This document shows, piece after piece, positions 42,415 to 50,401 of a stretch of DNA of 64,000 bases. Position 1 is the first letter of the stretch; the number at the start of each line of letters is the position of its first letter. The stretch is from Streptomyces rubrogriseus (GTDB lineage: Bacteria; Actinomycetota; Actinomycetes; Streptomycetales; Streptomycetaceae). The notes beneath the pieces are model-generated. The model was not told the origin of the DNA and made no database searches. It was given only the letters and a program-made list of their open reading frames with translations. The stretch covers positions 620,001 to 684,000 of the forward strand of contig NZ_CP116256.1 of the NCBI RefSeq assembly GCF_027947575.1, in the 5' to 3' direction. The translations under genes were made by a program, and so were the position numbers.

Positions 42415-42948
42415 ATGACGACGACCGACGACGCCTCCGGCTCCGCCGCCGACCCCGCCGACGCCGGTGCCGCCCACCCGCGCTTCGCCGCCGCCCTCGG
42501 CGAACTGGGTCTCGGCGACCTGGCCGGACGGGCCCGGCGCTTCCCGGAGGCCACCCGCACCGCCACCGAGGCCGCCGCCGCCATCGGGTGCGAGCTGAGC
42601 CAGATCTGCAAGTCGCTCATCTTCGCCGCGGACGGCGTGCCCGTACTGGTCCTCATGGACGGCGCCTCCCGCGTCGACCTGGACCGGGTCCGGGAGGAAC
42701 TCGGCGCCGAGAAGGTCACCCGGGCCAAGGCCGACGTCGTACGGGAGACCACCGGGTACGCGATCGGCGGGGTGCCGCCCTTCGGGCACCGGACCAGGAC
42801 CCGGGTGCTGGCCGACCGGTCCCTGCTCGCCCACGACGTCGTCTGGGCCGCCGCCGGGACCCCGTACGCCGTCTTCCCGATGGAGCCCAAGGACCTGGTC
42901 GCCACCGCCGGTGCCACCCTCGTGGACGTGCGCGAGCGCTCCGAGTGA
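42415..42948 (+). CDS. YbaK/EbsC family aminoacyl-tRNA editing protein
   Basis: A 177-residue free-standing editing domain related to ProX/YbaK, which hydrolyses misacylated tRNA such as Cys- or Ala-tRNA-Pro. Seen are T-A-x-E-A-A-x-A-I-G-C-E-L-x-Q-I-C-K-S-L-I-F (~46-70), G-A-S-R-V-D, and the T-G-Y-A-I-G-G-V-P-P-F-G-H loop (~115-127). The ATG at 42415 is chosen over the GTG at 42406. Its stop overlaps the transporter start (GTGA). YbaK-EamA gene pairs recur in actinobacteria. Confidence 0.9.
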   Translation: MTTTDDASGSAADPADAGAAHPRFAAALGELGLGDLAGRARRFPEATRTATEAAAAIGCELSQICKSLIFAADGVPVLVLMDGASRVDLDRVREELGAEKVTRAKADVVRETTGYAIGGVPPFGHRTRTRVLADRSLLAHDVVWAAAGTPYAVFPMEPKDLVATAGATLVDVRERSE

Positions 42949-43790
42949 CGCCGCTGGTCACCGCCGCGGTGCTGCTCGCGGCGGTCACCCATGCCAGCTG
43001 GAACGCGATCGCCCACCGGATCACCGACAAGCTGACCGGGTTCGCGCTGATCTCCGGCGGCGGGATGCTGATCGGGCTCGCGCTGCTGCCGTTCACCGCG
43101 TTCCCGGCGGCCGGGGCCTGGCCGTACCTCCTGGTCTCCGCCGCCGTCCACATCGCGTACTACGCCCTGCTCATGCGGTCCTTCCGGCTGGGCGACTTCG
43201 GCCAGGCCTACCCGATCGCCCGCGGCAGCGCGCCGCTGCTGGTCACCGTCCTCGCCGCCGTCTTCGCCCACGAGGTGCCGGACGGCTGGGCGACCGGGGG
43301 CATCCTGGTCTCCTGCGCGGGACTGACCGGCGTCGCCCTGTGGGGGCTGCGCGGCCGCCGGCCGGACTGGGCGGCCATCGGCGCCGCCCTGGCGACCGGC
43401 GTGACCATCGCGGCGTACACGGTCGTCGACGGCCTCGGAGTACGCGCCTCCGGGACCTCCCTCGGCTACATCGCCTGGCTGATGGCGGTACAGGGCACGG
43501 TCCTGCCGGCGTACTTCCTGTACCGGCACCGCGCCGGGGCCTGGGCCCTGCTACGGCCGCACGCGGGCCTCGGACTGGCCGGCGCGGCACTGTCCGTCAC
43601 CGCCTACGCGCTGGTCCTGTGGGCGCAGACCCGCGCCGAGCTGGCGCCCATCGCGGCCCTGCGCGAGTCGTCCATCCTGGTCGGCGCCGCGATAGGGGCC
43701 CTGTTCTTCAAGGAGCGGTTCGGCGCGCCCCGGATCGCGGCGGCCGGCCTCCTGGTCGTCGGGATCGGGCTGATGCTGCACACCGGATAG
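42945..43790 (+). CDS. EamA/DMT superfamily transporter
   Basis: A 281-residue protein of about ten membrane helices in two homologous EamA halves (~4-130 and ~145-280). It begins A-A-V-T-H-A-S-W-N-A-I-A-H, and each half ends in a G-x-L-x-x-x-G-x-x-x-x-x-G helix. The first half carries A-Y-P-I-A-R-G-S-A-P-L, typical of metabolite exporters of this group. Substrate unknown. The start is the GTG at 42945, overlapping the previous stop. Confidence 0.85.
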   Translation: MTPLVTAAVLLAAVTHASWNAIAHRITDKLTGFALISGGGMLIGLALLPFTAFPAAGAWPYLLVSAAVHIAYYALLMRSFRLGDFGQAYPIARGSAPLLVTVLAAVFAHEVPDGWATGGILVSCAGLTGVALWGLRGRRPDWAAIGAALATGVTIAAYTVVDGLGVRASGTSLGYIAWLMAVQGTVLPAYFLYRHRAGAWALLRPHAGLGLAGAALSVTAYALVLWAQTRAELAPIAALRESSILVGAAIGALFFKERFGAPRIAAAGLLVVGIGLMLHTG

Positions 43791-43851
43791 CCGCGAGGGC
43801 CGGGATGGTGCGTACGGCCGTCGCGAGGCGCACCCTGGAAGAAGGTGTTCC

Positions 43852-43860
43852 GGAGGTGAT
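43852..43860 (+). promoter_or_regulatory. Near-perfect Shine-Dalgarno sequence deciding the DUF1876 start
   Basis: GGAGGTGAT (GGAGGTGATC with the next base) fully matches the 16S rRNA 3' end and lies 4-7 nt before two consecutive ATGs at 43865 and 43868. It rules out the longer frame beginning at 43805. Confidence 0.85.
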
Positions 43861-43864
43861 CGTC

Positions 43865-44140
43865 ATGATGCACACCACAGTGGGATGGCATGTCGAGCTG
43901 GAGTTCACGGAGGACGACCAGCACACGCGGGCGGTCGCGATGGTGCGGCTCCCCGACGGCACCGAGGTCCGCGCGCACGGCCACGCCAGCCGGCACCGGA
44001 TCGACTCCCAGCAGCCACGGGTCGGTGAGGAGGTCGCGGGCGCCCGGGCGTTGAACGAGCTGGCGATGCAACTGCTCACCAAGGCCCACGACGAGATCGA
44101 CGCGGCGTCCGGGCGGACCTCGCACCCCATCCACGTCTGA
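43865..44140 (+). CDS. DUF1876 family small protein
   Basis: A 91-residue soluble protein of the DUF1876 (dsRNA-binding-like fold) family common in actinobacteria. It has W-H-V-E-L-E-F-T-E-D-D-Q-H-T-R-A-V-A, the G-H-A-S-R-H-R-I-D motif and a C-terminal helix L-N-E-L-A-M-Q-L-L-T-K-A-H-D-E-I. Function unproven. The very strong ribosome site suggests high expression. It ends in a hairpin shared with the convergent serine hydrolase. Confidence 0.83.
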   Translation: MMHTTVGWHVELEFTEDDQHTRAVAMVRLPDGTEVRAHGHASRHRIDSQQPRVGEEVAGARALNELAMQLLTKAHDEIDAASGRTSHPIHV

Positions 44141-44147
44141 ACCGGGG

Positions 44148-44176
44148 CCGGGGCCCGTCGCTAGGACGGGCCCCGG
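44148..44176. terminator. Bidirectional terminator containing a stop codon in its loop
   Basis: A 12-bp perfect stem (44148-44159 with 44165-44176) with a 5-nt loop. The stop codon of the minus-strand serine hydrolase (44161-44163) lies in the loop, and one arm encodes its last four residues. Confidence 0.8.
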
Positions 44177-45369
44177 GCGAGCGACGCACGCACCGCCCGG
44201 ACCAGCGCCTGCGCCCGCGGGTCCGCCGTCACGGTCTTGCGGAAGCCGTTGGTGACGTAGCCCAGGGCGATGCCGGTCTCCGGGTCGGCGAAGCCCAGGG
44301 AGCCGCCGCGGCCCGGGTGGCCGAAGGAGCCGGGGCCCAGGAACGGGGACGCGCTGCCGTGCAGCATGTAGCCGAGGCCGAAGCGGGTGCCCACGACCAG
44401 GACCCGGTCGGGACCGGCGGACTCCTCCGCGCGGGCCAGCTCCATGGTCGCCCGGTCGAACAGCCGTACGTCGCGGGTCACGCCGTCGACCTCGCCGATC
44501 AGCGCCGCGTAGAAGCGGGCCAGACCGTCGGCCGTCGCGATGCCGTTGGCGGCCGGGAGCGCGGCCGCGCGGTACACCGGGTCGTTCTGGTCGGGGAACG
44601 GCGTGATCGCGGCGAAGGCACGGCGGGTGAGCGAGTCCGGGTCCTCGTACGCCGCGGTGACGGCGCGCTTGGGGCGCAGCCGCGGGCCGTTCCCGGGCTC
44701 CGACGGATCGGGATCGTCGAGGCGCCCGACGCGCCCGGCCCGGCCGGCCGCCTCCTCCGCCGCGGGCAGCCCCACCCACAGGTCCAGGCCGAGCGGGCGG
44801 GCGATCTCGTCCGCGATCCACTGCCCGGCGCCGCGCCCGCCCGTCACCCAGCGGACCAGCTCGTCGAGCAGCCAGCCGTAGGTCAGCGCGTGGTAGCCGT
44901 GGTCGGTGCCCGGCTCCCAGACGGGGGCCTGCGCGGCGACGGCGGCAGGGCCCCGCCGCGGGTCCAGGGCATCCTCGGGGGTGAGCGGACGGTCCAGGAC
45001 CGGCAGCCCGGCCCGGTGGTTGAGCACGTGCCTGACCAGCACCCGCTCCTTGCCGTGCGCCTTGAACTCCGGCCAGTACTCGCCCACCGGCGCGTCCAGG
45101 TCCAGCTCCCCGCGCCGGTGCAGCAGCAGCGGTACGGCGGCGGCGACGCCCTTGGTCGCCGAGCGGACCACCTGGGCGGTCCCGCGACGCCACGGCTCGG
45201 TGCCGGCCGTGCCGTCGACGTTCCTGGTGCCGCCCCACAGATCGACGACCTTGCGTCCGTCCCGGTAGACGGCGACGGCCGCGCCCCGCTCGCCGAGCGC
45301 GGTGAAGTTCTGTGCGAACGCGTCCCTCACCGGCTCGAAGCCCTCGGCCACCGTGCCGTGCACGTTCAC
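44161..45369 (-). CDS. Serine hydrolase, beta-lactamase/EstB type
   Basis: A 402-residue penicillin-binding-protein-fold hydrolase (class C beta-lactamase/esterase group, family VIII). The nucleophile motif S-x-x-K is R-S-A-T-K-G-V-A (~82-85), and the Tyr motif is in H-A-L-T-Y-G-W-L-L-D-E-L. A typical G-x-F-G-H-P-G-x-G-G-S stretch replaces KTG. No signal peptide is visible, so it acts inside or leaves by another route. Likely an esterase rather than a resistance enzyme. The GTG at 45369 with AGAGGTGG upstream is chosen; the frame extends 28 codons further without support. Confidence 0.88.
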   Translation of the reverse strand: MNVHGTVAEGFEPVRDAFAQNFTALGERGAAVAVYRDGRKVVDLWGGTRNVDGTAGTEPWRRGTAQVVRSATKGVAAAVPLLLHRRGELDLDAPVGEYWPEFKAHGKERVLVRHVLNHRAGLPVLDRPLTPEDALDPRRGPAAVAAQAPVWEPGTDHGYHALTYGWLLDELVRWVTGGRGAGQWIADEIARPLGLDLWVGLPAAEEAAGRAGRVGRLDDPDPSEPGNGPRLRPKRAVTAAYEDPDSLTRRAFAAITPFPDQNDPVYRAAALPAANGIATADGLARFYAALIGEVDGVTRDVRLFDRATMELARAEESAGPDRVLVVGTRFGLGYMLHGSASPFLGPGSFGHPGRGGSLGFADPETGIALGYVTNGFRKTVTADPRAQALVRAVRASLARGPS

Positions 45370-45457
45370 GCCCACCTCTGTACGCCCCTTCCGGCCGCCC
45401 GTGACAGTGGATGCAACCGCCACCGACCGTCCGCCATTCCTCACCCCGCTCACCCGC

Positions 45458-46216
45458 TCACCCGCTAGCCCGCACCGACCGCGGGTCGAACCCGAAGGGC
45501 AGCTCCAGGCGGTGGGCGCGCATCAGGTCGTCGTCGGACAGCAGGTCCGCGGTCGGACCGTCGGCCGCGATCACACCGTCGCTGAGGACCAGGGCGCGGG
45601 GGCACAGCTCCAGGGCGTAGGGCAGGTCGTGGGTGACCATCAGGACCGTGACGTCCAGGGAACGCAGGATGTCGGCGAGTTCGCGGCGGGAGGCCGGGTC
45701 GAGGTTGGAGGAGGGCTCGTCCAGGACCAGGATCTCCGGCTCCATGGCGAGCACGGTCGCCACCGCCACCCGGCGCCGCTGGCCGAAGGAGAGGTGGTGC
45801 GGCGGCCGGTCCTTGAACTCCGCCATGCCGACCAGCGTGAGCGCCCGGTCCACACAGGCCTCCAGCTCCGCCCCCTTCACCCCGGCCGCCGCCGGTCCGA
45901 ACGCCACGTCCTCGCGCACGGTCGGCATGAACAGCTGGTCGTCGGGGTCCTGGAAGACGATGCCGACCCGGCGCCTGATCTCCGCCATGTTCCGCTTGTC
46001 CACCGGCAGCCCGGCGACCGTGACCGTGCCGGTGCCGCCGGTCAGGATGCCGTTGAGGTGGAGGACGAGCGTCGTCTTGCCCGCGCCGTTGGGACCGAGC
46101 AGCGCGACCCGCTCGCCGCGCGCGACGGAGAAGTCGACGCCGAACAGGGCCTGGTGCCCGTCGGGGTAGGCGAAGGCGAGGCCGGAGACGTCGAGGGAGG
46201 CCGGGTTGGCTGTCAT
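45458..46216 (-). CDS. nikO: ECF nickel/cobalt transporter ATPase
   Basis: A 252-residue ABC ATPase (CbiO/NikO). Walker A G-P-N-G-A-G-K-T is at 41-48, signature L-S-F-G-Q-R-R-R, Walker B I-L-V-L-D-E-P-S-S-N-L-D, then a switch His in V-T-H-D. It powers metal import with the membrane proteins encoded just upstream. The ATG at 46216 overlaps the CbiQ-type stop in ATGA. I prefer nickel to cobalt because of the Nur-like box before the operon. Confidence 0.92.
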   Translation of the reverse strand: MTANPASLDVSGLAFAYPDGHQALFGVDFSVARGERVALLGPNGAGKTTLVLHLNGILTGGTGTVTVAGLPVDKRNMAEIRRRVGIVFQDPDDQLFMPTVREDVAFGPAAAGVKGAELEACVDRALTLVGMAEFKDRPPHHLSFGQRRRVAVATVLAMEPEILVLDEPSSNLDPASRRELADILRSLDVTVLMVTHDLPYALELCPRALVLSDGVIAADGPTADLLSDDDLMRAHRLELPFGFDPRSVRASG

Positions 46217-46974
46217 AGCGTCCATCCCAGCAGACACACGACCAGCGCCGCACACGGGAGGGCCAGCGCGTACGACCACTGCGCCCGGGACGCGGTCACC
46301 TCGTCGATCACCGGCATCGAACCGGCGTACCCGCGGCTGACCATGGCCAGGTGGACGCGTTCGCCGCGTTCGTAGGAGCGGATGAACAGCGCCCCCGCCG
46401 ACTTGGCGAGCACGCCCCAGTGCCGTACGCCCTTCGCCTCGAACCCGCGCGACTCGCGGGCGATCCGCATCCGCCGCATCTCGTCCGCGATCACGTCCCC
46501 GTACCGGATCATGAACGACGCGATCTGCACGAGCAGCGGCGGCAGCCTCAGCCGCTGGAGACCGAGGAGGAGTTCCCGCAGCTCGGTCGTGGAGGCGAGG
46601 AGTACGGAGGCGGCGACGCCCAGGGTGCCCTTGGCCAGGACGTTCCAGGCGCCCCACAGGCCGTTGACGCTCAGGGACAGGCCGAGCACCTCGACCCGCT
46701 CGCCCTCCGCGACGAACGGCATGAGCACCGCGAACGCGACGAACGGCACCTCGATCAGCAGCCGCTTGAGCAGGAAGGCCGCCGGAACCCGGGCCGCGTA
46801 CGCCACCGTCGCGAGCAGCAGCGCGTACAGGCCGAAGGCCCACATCGCCTCGCGCGGCGTGGACACCACGACGACCACGAAGGCGAAGACCGCGGCGAGC
46901 TTGGTGTGCGGCGGCAGCCCGTGCACGGCGGAGTGCCCGTGCCGGTAGAGCTTGTGCGCGTGTCCGGCGCCCAC
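46213..46974 (-). CDS. nikQ: ECF nickel/cobalt transporter T component
   Basis: A 253-residue CbiQ/NikQ transmembrane coupling protein. About five helices, starting at K-L-A-A-V-F-A-F-V-V-V-V-V. The two cytosolic coupling Arg motifs A-x-R typical of T components are present (R-I-A-R-E-S-R-G-F and E-R-V-H-L-A-M-V-S-R-G-Y). It begins H-S-A-V-H-x-L-P-P-H-T-K-L. GTG start right at the end of the NikMN gene; ATGA overlap with the ATPase gene. Confidence 0.92.
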   Translation of the reverse strand: MGAGHAHKLYRHGHSAVHGLPPHTKLAAVFAFVVVVVSTPREAMWAFGLYALLLATVAYAARVPAAFLLKRLLIEVPFVAFAVLMPFVAEGERVEVLGLSLSVNGLWGAWNVLAKGTLGVAASVLLASTTELRELLLGLQRLRLPPLLVQIASFMIRYGDVIADEMRRMRIARESRGFEAKGVRHWGVLAKSAGALFIRSYERGERVHLAMVSRGYAGSMPVIDEVTASRAQWSYALALPCAALVVCLLGWTL

Positions 46975-46975
46975 G

Positions 46976-48031
46976 TCAGACGGTCGTTTCCGTGTTGGTC
47001 GGGGTGGCGTCCTCGCTGCGGCGCCTGCGTACCGCCCAGAACACGGCGCTGCCCGCGACGACGGTGACGCCGACGCCGATCACGCCCGCGAGGCCGCCGG
47101 AGACCCGGGCGTCGGTGATGTCCTTGACGCCGTAGTCGGCGAGCGGCGAGTCGGCGTTGGCGTGCTCCTTCGCCTTCTCGTCGATGCCCTTGTCGGAGGC
47201 GACCTTCTCCAGGCCGTCGGGGTTGGCGGAGGCGTAGAAGCTGACGAAGCCGGCCAGGATCAGGGAGGCGACGAGGCCGGTGATCCACACCTTGCGGTGC
47301 GAACGGGCGGCGACGGGGGCGGGGGCCGGTTCGGACCCGGGGGCGTCGACCAGTTCGCCGTTCACCCGCAGCTTGAGCCGCTGCTGGAGCCCGCGCGCCC
47401 CGTACACCAGGTCCGGGCGTACGGCGATGACGGCGCCGACGGTCAGCGCGGTGATCGCGGCCTCGCCGATGCCGATCAGCACGTGCACGCCGATCATCGC
47501 GGTGGCGACCTTGCCGATGGAGACGTCGGTGGTGCCGCCGATCCAGTACAGGAGCGTGAAGGCGAGCGCGGCGGCCGGGACGGAGACGAGCGCGGCGGCG
47601 AAGGAGGCGACGGTGACCGAGCGGCGGGTGCGCGGCAGCACCTTCACCAGGCCCCGGAAGAGGGCGTAGGCGACGACCGTGGTGACGATCGCCATGTCGG
47701 TGATGTTCACGCCGAGCGCGGTCAGACCGCCGTCGGCGAAGAGGATGCCCTGCATCAGCAGCACGACGGAGACACACAGCACACCCGTATAGGGCCCGAC
47801 CAGGATGGCGGCCAGCGCGCCGCCGAGCAGATGCCCGCTGGTCCCGGCCGCGACCGGGAAGTTCAGCATCTGCACGGCGAAGATGAACGCCGCGACCAGC
47901 CCCGCGAGGGGCGCCGTCCGCTCGTCCAGCTCACGGCGCGCGCCGCGCAGGCTGACCGCGATGGCGCCCGCGGCGACGACTCCGGTCACGGCGGAGGTCG
48001 GGGCGTTGATGAATCCGTCAGGTACATGCAC
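46976..48031 (-). CDS. nikMN: ECF nickel/cobalt substrate-binding protein, NikM-NikN fusion
   Basis: A 351-residue fusion. Residues ~1-210 are the CbiM/NikM S component; the mature start M-H-V-P-D-G-F-I supplies the Met-His metal site found in all active members. Residues ~245-335 are the CbiN/NikN-type PDGLE domain (N-P-D-G-L-E), with a membrane helix on either side. The GTG at 48031 gives exactly this N-terminus, although no ribosome site is visible, so the mRNA is probably leaderless. First gene of nikMN-nikQ-nikO. Confidence 0.92.
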   Translation of the reverse strand: MHVPDGFINAPTSAVTGVVAAGAIAVSLRGARRELDERTAPLAGLVAAFIFAVQMLNFPVAAGTSGHLLGGALAAILVGPYTGVLCVSVVLLMQGILFADGGLTALGVNITDMAIVTTVVAYALFRGLVKVLPRTRRSVTVASFAAALVSVPAAALAFTLLYWIGGTTDVSIGKVATAMIGVHVLIGIGEAAITALTVGAVIAVRPDLVYGARGLQQRLKLRVNGELVDAPGSEPAPAPVAARSHRKVWITGLVASLILAGFVSFYASANPDGLEKVASDKGIDEKAKEHANADSPLADYGVKDITDARVSGGLAGVIGVGVTVVAGSAVFWAVRRRRSEDATPTNTETTV

Positions 48032-48037
48032 GGTTCG

Positions 48038-48068
48038 ATGATAGAGACCAGTTGCAAGTCGTTCGCAA
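48038..48068 (-). promoter_or_regulatory. Nickel transporter promoter with Nur-like box
   Basis: On the minus strand a -10-like TATCAT (48043-48038) lies 6 nt before the GTG. A TTGCGA -35 (48068-48063) lies 19 nt further. The -35 forms half of TTGCAA-N5-TCGCAA (48052-48068), one base off the S. coelicolor Nur consensus TTGCAA-N5-TTGCAA. Nur is the nickel-sensing Fur-family repressor. A repressor here would block RNA polymerase. Confidence 0.65.
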
Positions 48069-48208
48069 GAGCGAGGTAAAGGCTGCCGATGGGGCCGATC
48101 TCACATGTGGTATCCGGCTCGCAGAGCGTGAGCCGGGAAATATGGGACATTGGAGTGGGGGTGGACCCACAGCTTCAACACAGGTGGCAGAGCGTAAGGG
48201 GCGACCCC

Positions 48209-48589
48209 ATGTCCGTAGTCGAACAGTACGCACGAGCCCACATCCTCACGGACGGGGACCTCCCCGACCAGGACGACGGCGGAGCGATACCCGTCGTCCT
48301 GCGCTACGACCCCGAACTCGACCCCTCGAAGGTGTGCGTCGCGCTGCCCGGGCGGGGCGGCCGTGCGGCCCGCTCCCGCGAGTGGACCTTCTCCCGCGAA
48401 CTGCTGGAACAGGGCCTGCGCGCGCCCGCCGGGAGCGGCGAGGTGCGGGTGTGGCCGTGCGGCCGGGTGCAGGCCGTGGTCGAGTTCCACTCCCCGCAGG
48501 GCTGTTCGGTGGTCCAGTTCGAGAACAAGGCCCTCATCCGCTTCCTGCGCCGCACCTACGCGGCGACCGCGCAGCCGGTGGCCCACTGA
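48209..48589 (+). CDS. ssgE: SsgA-like sporulation and cell division protein, SsgE type
   Basis: A 126-residue SALP, a family found only in sporulating actinomycetes that steers septum and wall synthesis. The core V-V-L-R-Y-D-P-E-L-D-P-S-K-V and W-T-F-S-R-E-L-L-E-Q-G-L are diagnostic. V-R-V-W-P-C-G and the final V-Q-F-E-N-K-A-L-I-R-F-L follow. The gene position next to the two penicillin-binding protein genes and nik genes matches ssgE, linked to release of single spores. The ATG at 48209 has AAGGGG upstream; the longer frame from 48089 is not family-like. Confidence 0.9.
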   Translation: MSVVEQYARAHILTDGDLPDQDDGGAIPVVLRYDPELDPSKVCVALPGRGGRAARSREWTFSRELLEQGLRAPAGSGEVRVWPCGRVQAVVEFHSPQGCSVVQFENKALIRFLRRTYAATAQPVAH

Positions 48590-48604
48590 GCCGCGTGCCG
48601 GGGG

Positions 48605-50317
48605 TCAGCCGCCCGCCTTGAGCAGCGCCGCGACGATCGGGCCCGCCGTGTCGCCGCCGTGCCCGCCCTGCTGGACCACGCCCGCCGCCGCCAGGTCGCC
48701 CCGGTACGCCGTGAACCAGCCGTTGGGCTTCTCCTGCCCGTCGACCTCCGCCGAGCCGGTCTTGGCGCCCACGTCCCCGTTCACCCCGGCCATGGCCTCC
48801 GCCGCGGTGCCGTACGCCGCCGTGTAGGACATCAGCTCGCGCAGCGCGCCGAGCGTCTCGCCCGACATCGTGCGGGAGGCCGTGGCGAGCGCCCGTCCGT
48901 CGACCGACGGGGCGACCAGGTACGGCTGGTGGAAGGAGCCCGACTTCACGGTCGCCGACACCGACGCCATGTTCAGCGGGTTCATCCGCACCCCGCCCTG
49001 GCCGATGAGGGAGGCGGCCATCTGGGCCTTGCTCTGCACCGGCACCCGGCCGTCGAAGGTGGACACGCCGACCGACCAGTTGTTCATGGACAGACCGAAG
49101 ACCTCCTTGGCCTGCCTGGTCAGGTCGTCGTCCTTCAGCTCGGGGGCCTGGCTGATGAAGGCGGTGTTGCAGGACCGGGCGAAGCTCGCCTTGAAGGTGC
49201 CGTCCTTGATCTCGAACTCGTCGTCGTTCTGGAACTTCCACCCGCCGTAGCTGAAGTACTTCGGGCACGGGTGCTTCTCGTTCACCGACGCCAGGTCCCT
49301 CTCGAGCAGCATCGAGGCGGTGACGACCTTCATCGTGGAGCCGGGCGCGAGTGAGCCCAGGAAAGCGGTGTTGAAGCCGTGCCCGCCGTTGGCGACCGCG
49401 AGGACCTCGCCGGTGGAGGCGCGCAGCAGCACTACCGACGCCCCCTTCCTGCCGTCCACCTGCTTCTCGGCGGCGGCCTGGAGGGCGGGGTCGAGCGTGG
49501 TCTTCAGCGTGCCGGGCGTGCCCTTGCTCAGCTCCAGCAGCGTCTTGTCGGCGACTTCGCCGGCGCCGGACTCCTTCGACCCCTTGCCGTCCTTGCCGTC
49601 GCCGGCCGACTCGCCGCGCACCACGCGCAGTTCGACGCCGGGGGTGCCGCCGGACTTCTTGCCGTACTTGTCGCGCAGCCCGTCCAGGACGGTGCCGAGG
49701 GACGGGTACTTCGCGGCGGTGATCTCCGCGCCGCTGCGGTCCAGCGCCTTGACCGGCGGATCCCCGGCCTTCCCGGTGACCAGCTTGTCCCCGTCCCGCA
49801 ACTCCGGGTGCACGACGGCCGCGTGCCAGTCGACGCGGGGCTCGCCGTCCCCCTCCCGGCGGACGACGGTCAGCGCGCTGTCGTACGCCAGCGGCTCGGC
49901 CGCCTTCTCGTAGGCGACGGTGGCCTTGACGGAGAAGGGGACCTTCTCCCCGGCCGGGGTGCCCGCGGTGAAGGTGGCGTCCTTGATGCGGGCGTCCTTG
50001 GCGTAGCCGGTGAGCAGCGCCTTCGCGGCCTCGGCGTCGTCGGTCGCGGCGGCCGCACCGGCCACGTCGCCCTGCTGCCAGGCGGTCAGGAACCGCTGGG
50101 CGGTGGAGGTGACCTCGGCCGCCGTCAGCGGGCCCGACTTCACCTTCTCCGCGGCCGCCGCGGACTTCGTGCGCGCGTTGTCGTCGCCGGTCTCGCCGCC
50201 GCCGTACATCGCGTAGGCACCGAACCCGGCACCGGCCACGACCACCGCGGCCACACTGCCGATCACGGCGGGTTTCGTCCTGCGCCGCCCGGCGGCGGCG
50301 CCCCTTCTGCTGCCCAC
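48605..50317 (-). CDS. Penicillin-binding protein, class B-like with MecA_N domain (copy 1)
   Basis: A 570-residue membrane-anchored DD-transpeptidase. A Arg-rich start and one helix (~19-36) precede an NTF2-like MecA_N domain (~60-185) and a dimerisation part. The transpeptidase domain has S-T-M-K (nucleophile Ser, G-S-T-M-K-V-V-T), S-C-N (S-R-S-C-N-T-A-F) and K-T-G (G-A-K-T-G-S-A-E-V). It cross-links peptidoglycan outside the membrane. GTG start with a poor ribosome site. It is paralogous to the gene just upstream and convergent with ssgE (15-bp gap). Confidence 0.92.
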   Translation of the reverse strand: MGSRRGAAAGRRRTKPAVIGSVAAVVVAGAGFGAYAMYGGGETGDDNARTKSAAAAEKVKSGPLTAAEVTSTAQRFLTAWQQGDVAGAAAATDDAEAAKALLTGYAKDARIKDATFTAGTPAGEKVPFSVKATVAYEKAAEPLAYDSALTVVRREGDGEPRVDWHAAVVHPELRDGDKLVTGKAGDPPVKALDRSGAEITAAKYPSLGTVLDGLRDKYGKKSGGTPGVELRVVRGESAGDGKDGKGSKESGAGEVADKTLLELSKGTPGTLKTTLDPALQAAAEKQVDGRKGASVVLLRASTGEVLAVANGGHGFNTAFLGSLAPGSTMKVVTASMLLERDLASVNEKHPCPKYFSYGGWKFQNDDEFEIKDGTFKASFARSCNTAFISQAPELKDDDLTRQAKEVFGLSMNNWSVGVSTFDGRVPVQSKAQMAASLIGQGGVRMNPLNMASVSATVKSGSFHQPYLVAPSVDGRALATASRTMSGETLGALRELMSYTAAYGTAAEAMAGVNGDVGAKTGSAEVDGQEKPNGWFTAYRGDLAAAGVVQQGGHGGDTAGPIVAALLKAGG

Positions 50318-50401
50318 TGTGTCCCGTTCTCTAGTGCGTTCGGTGCCGGATGCTGCTTACGACGGCGACCACAGTAGGGGCATCACGGCCGCCGGTCCGG
50401 G

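Noticed and set aside
42911..43865. Upstream extension of the DUF1876 frame, including an ATG at 43805
   Set aside because: The perfect ribosome site at 43852-43860 and family length fix the start at 43865; upstream codons shadow the EamA gene.
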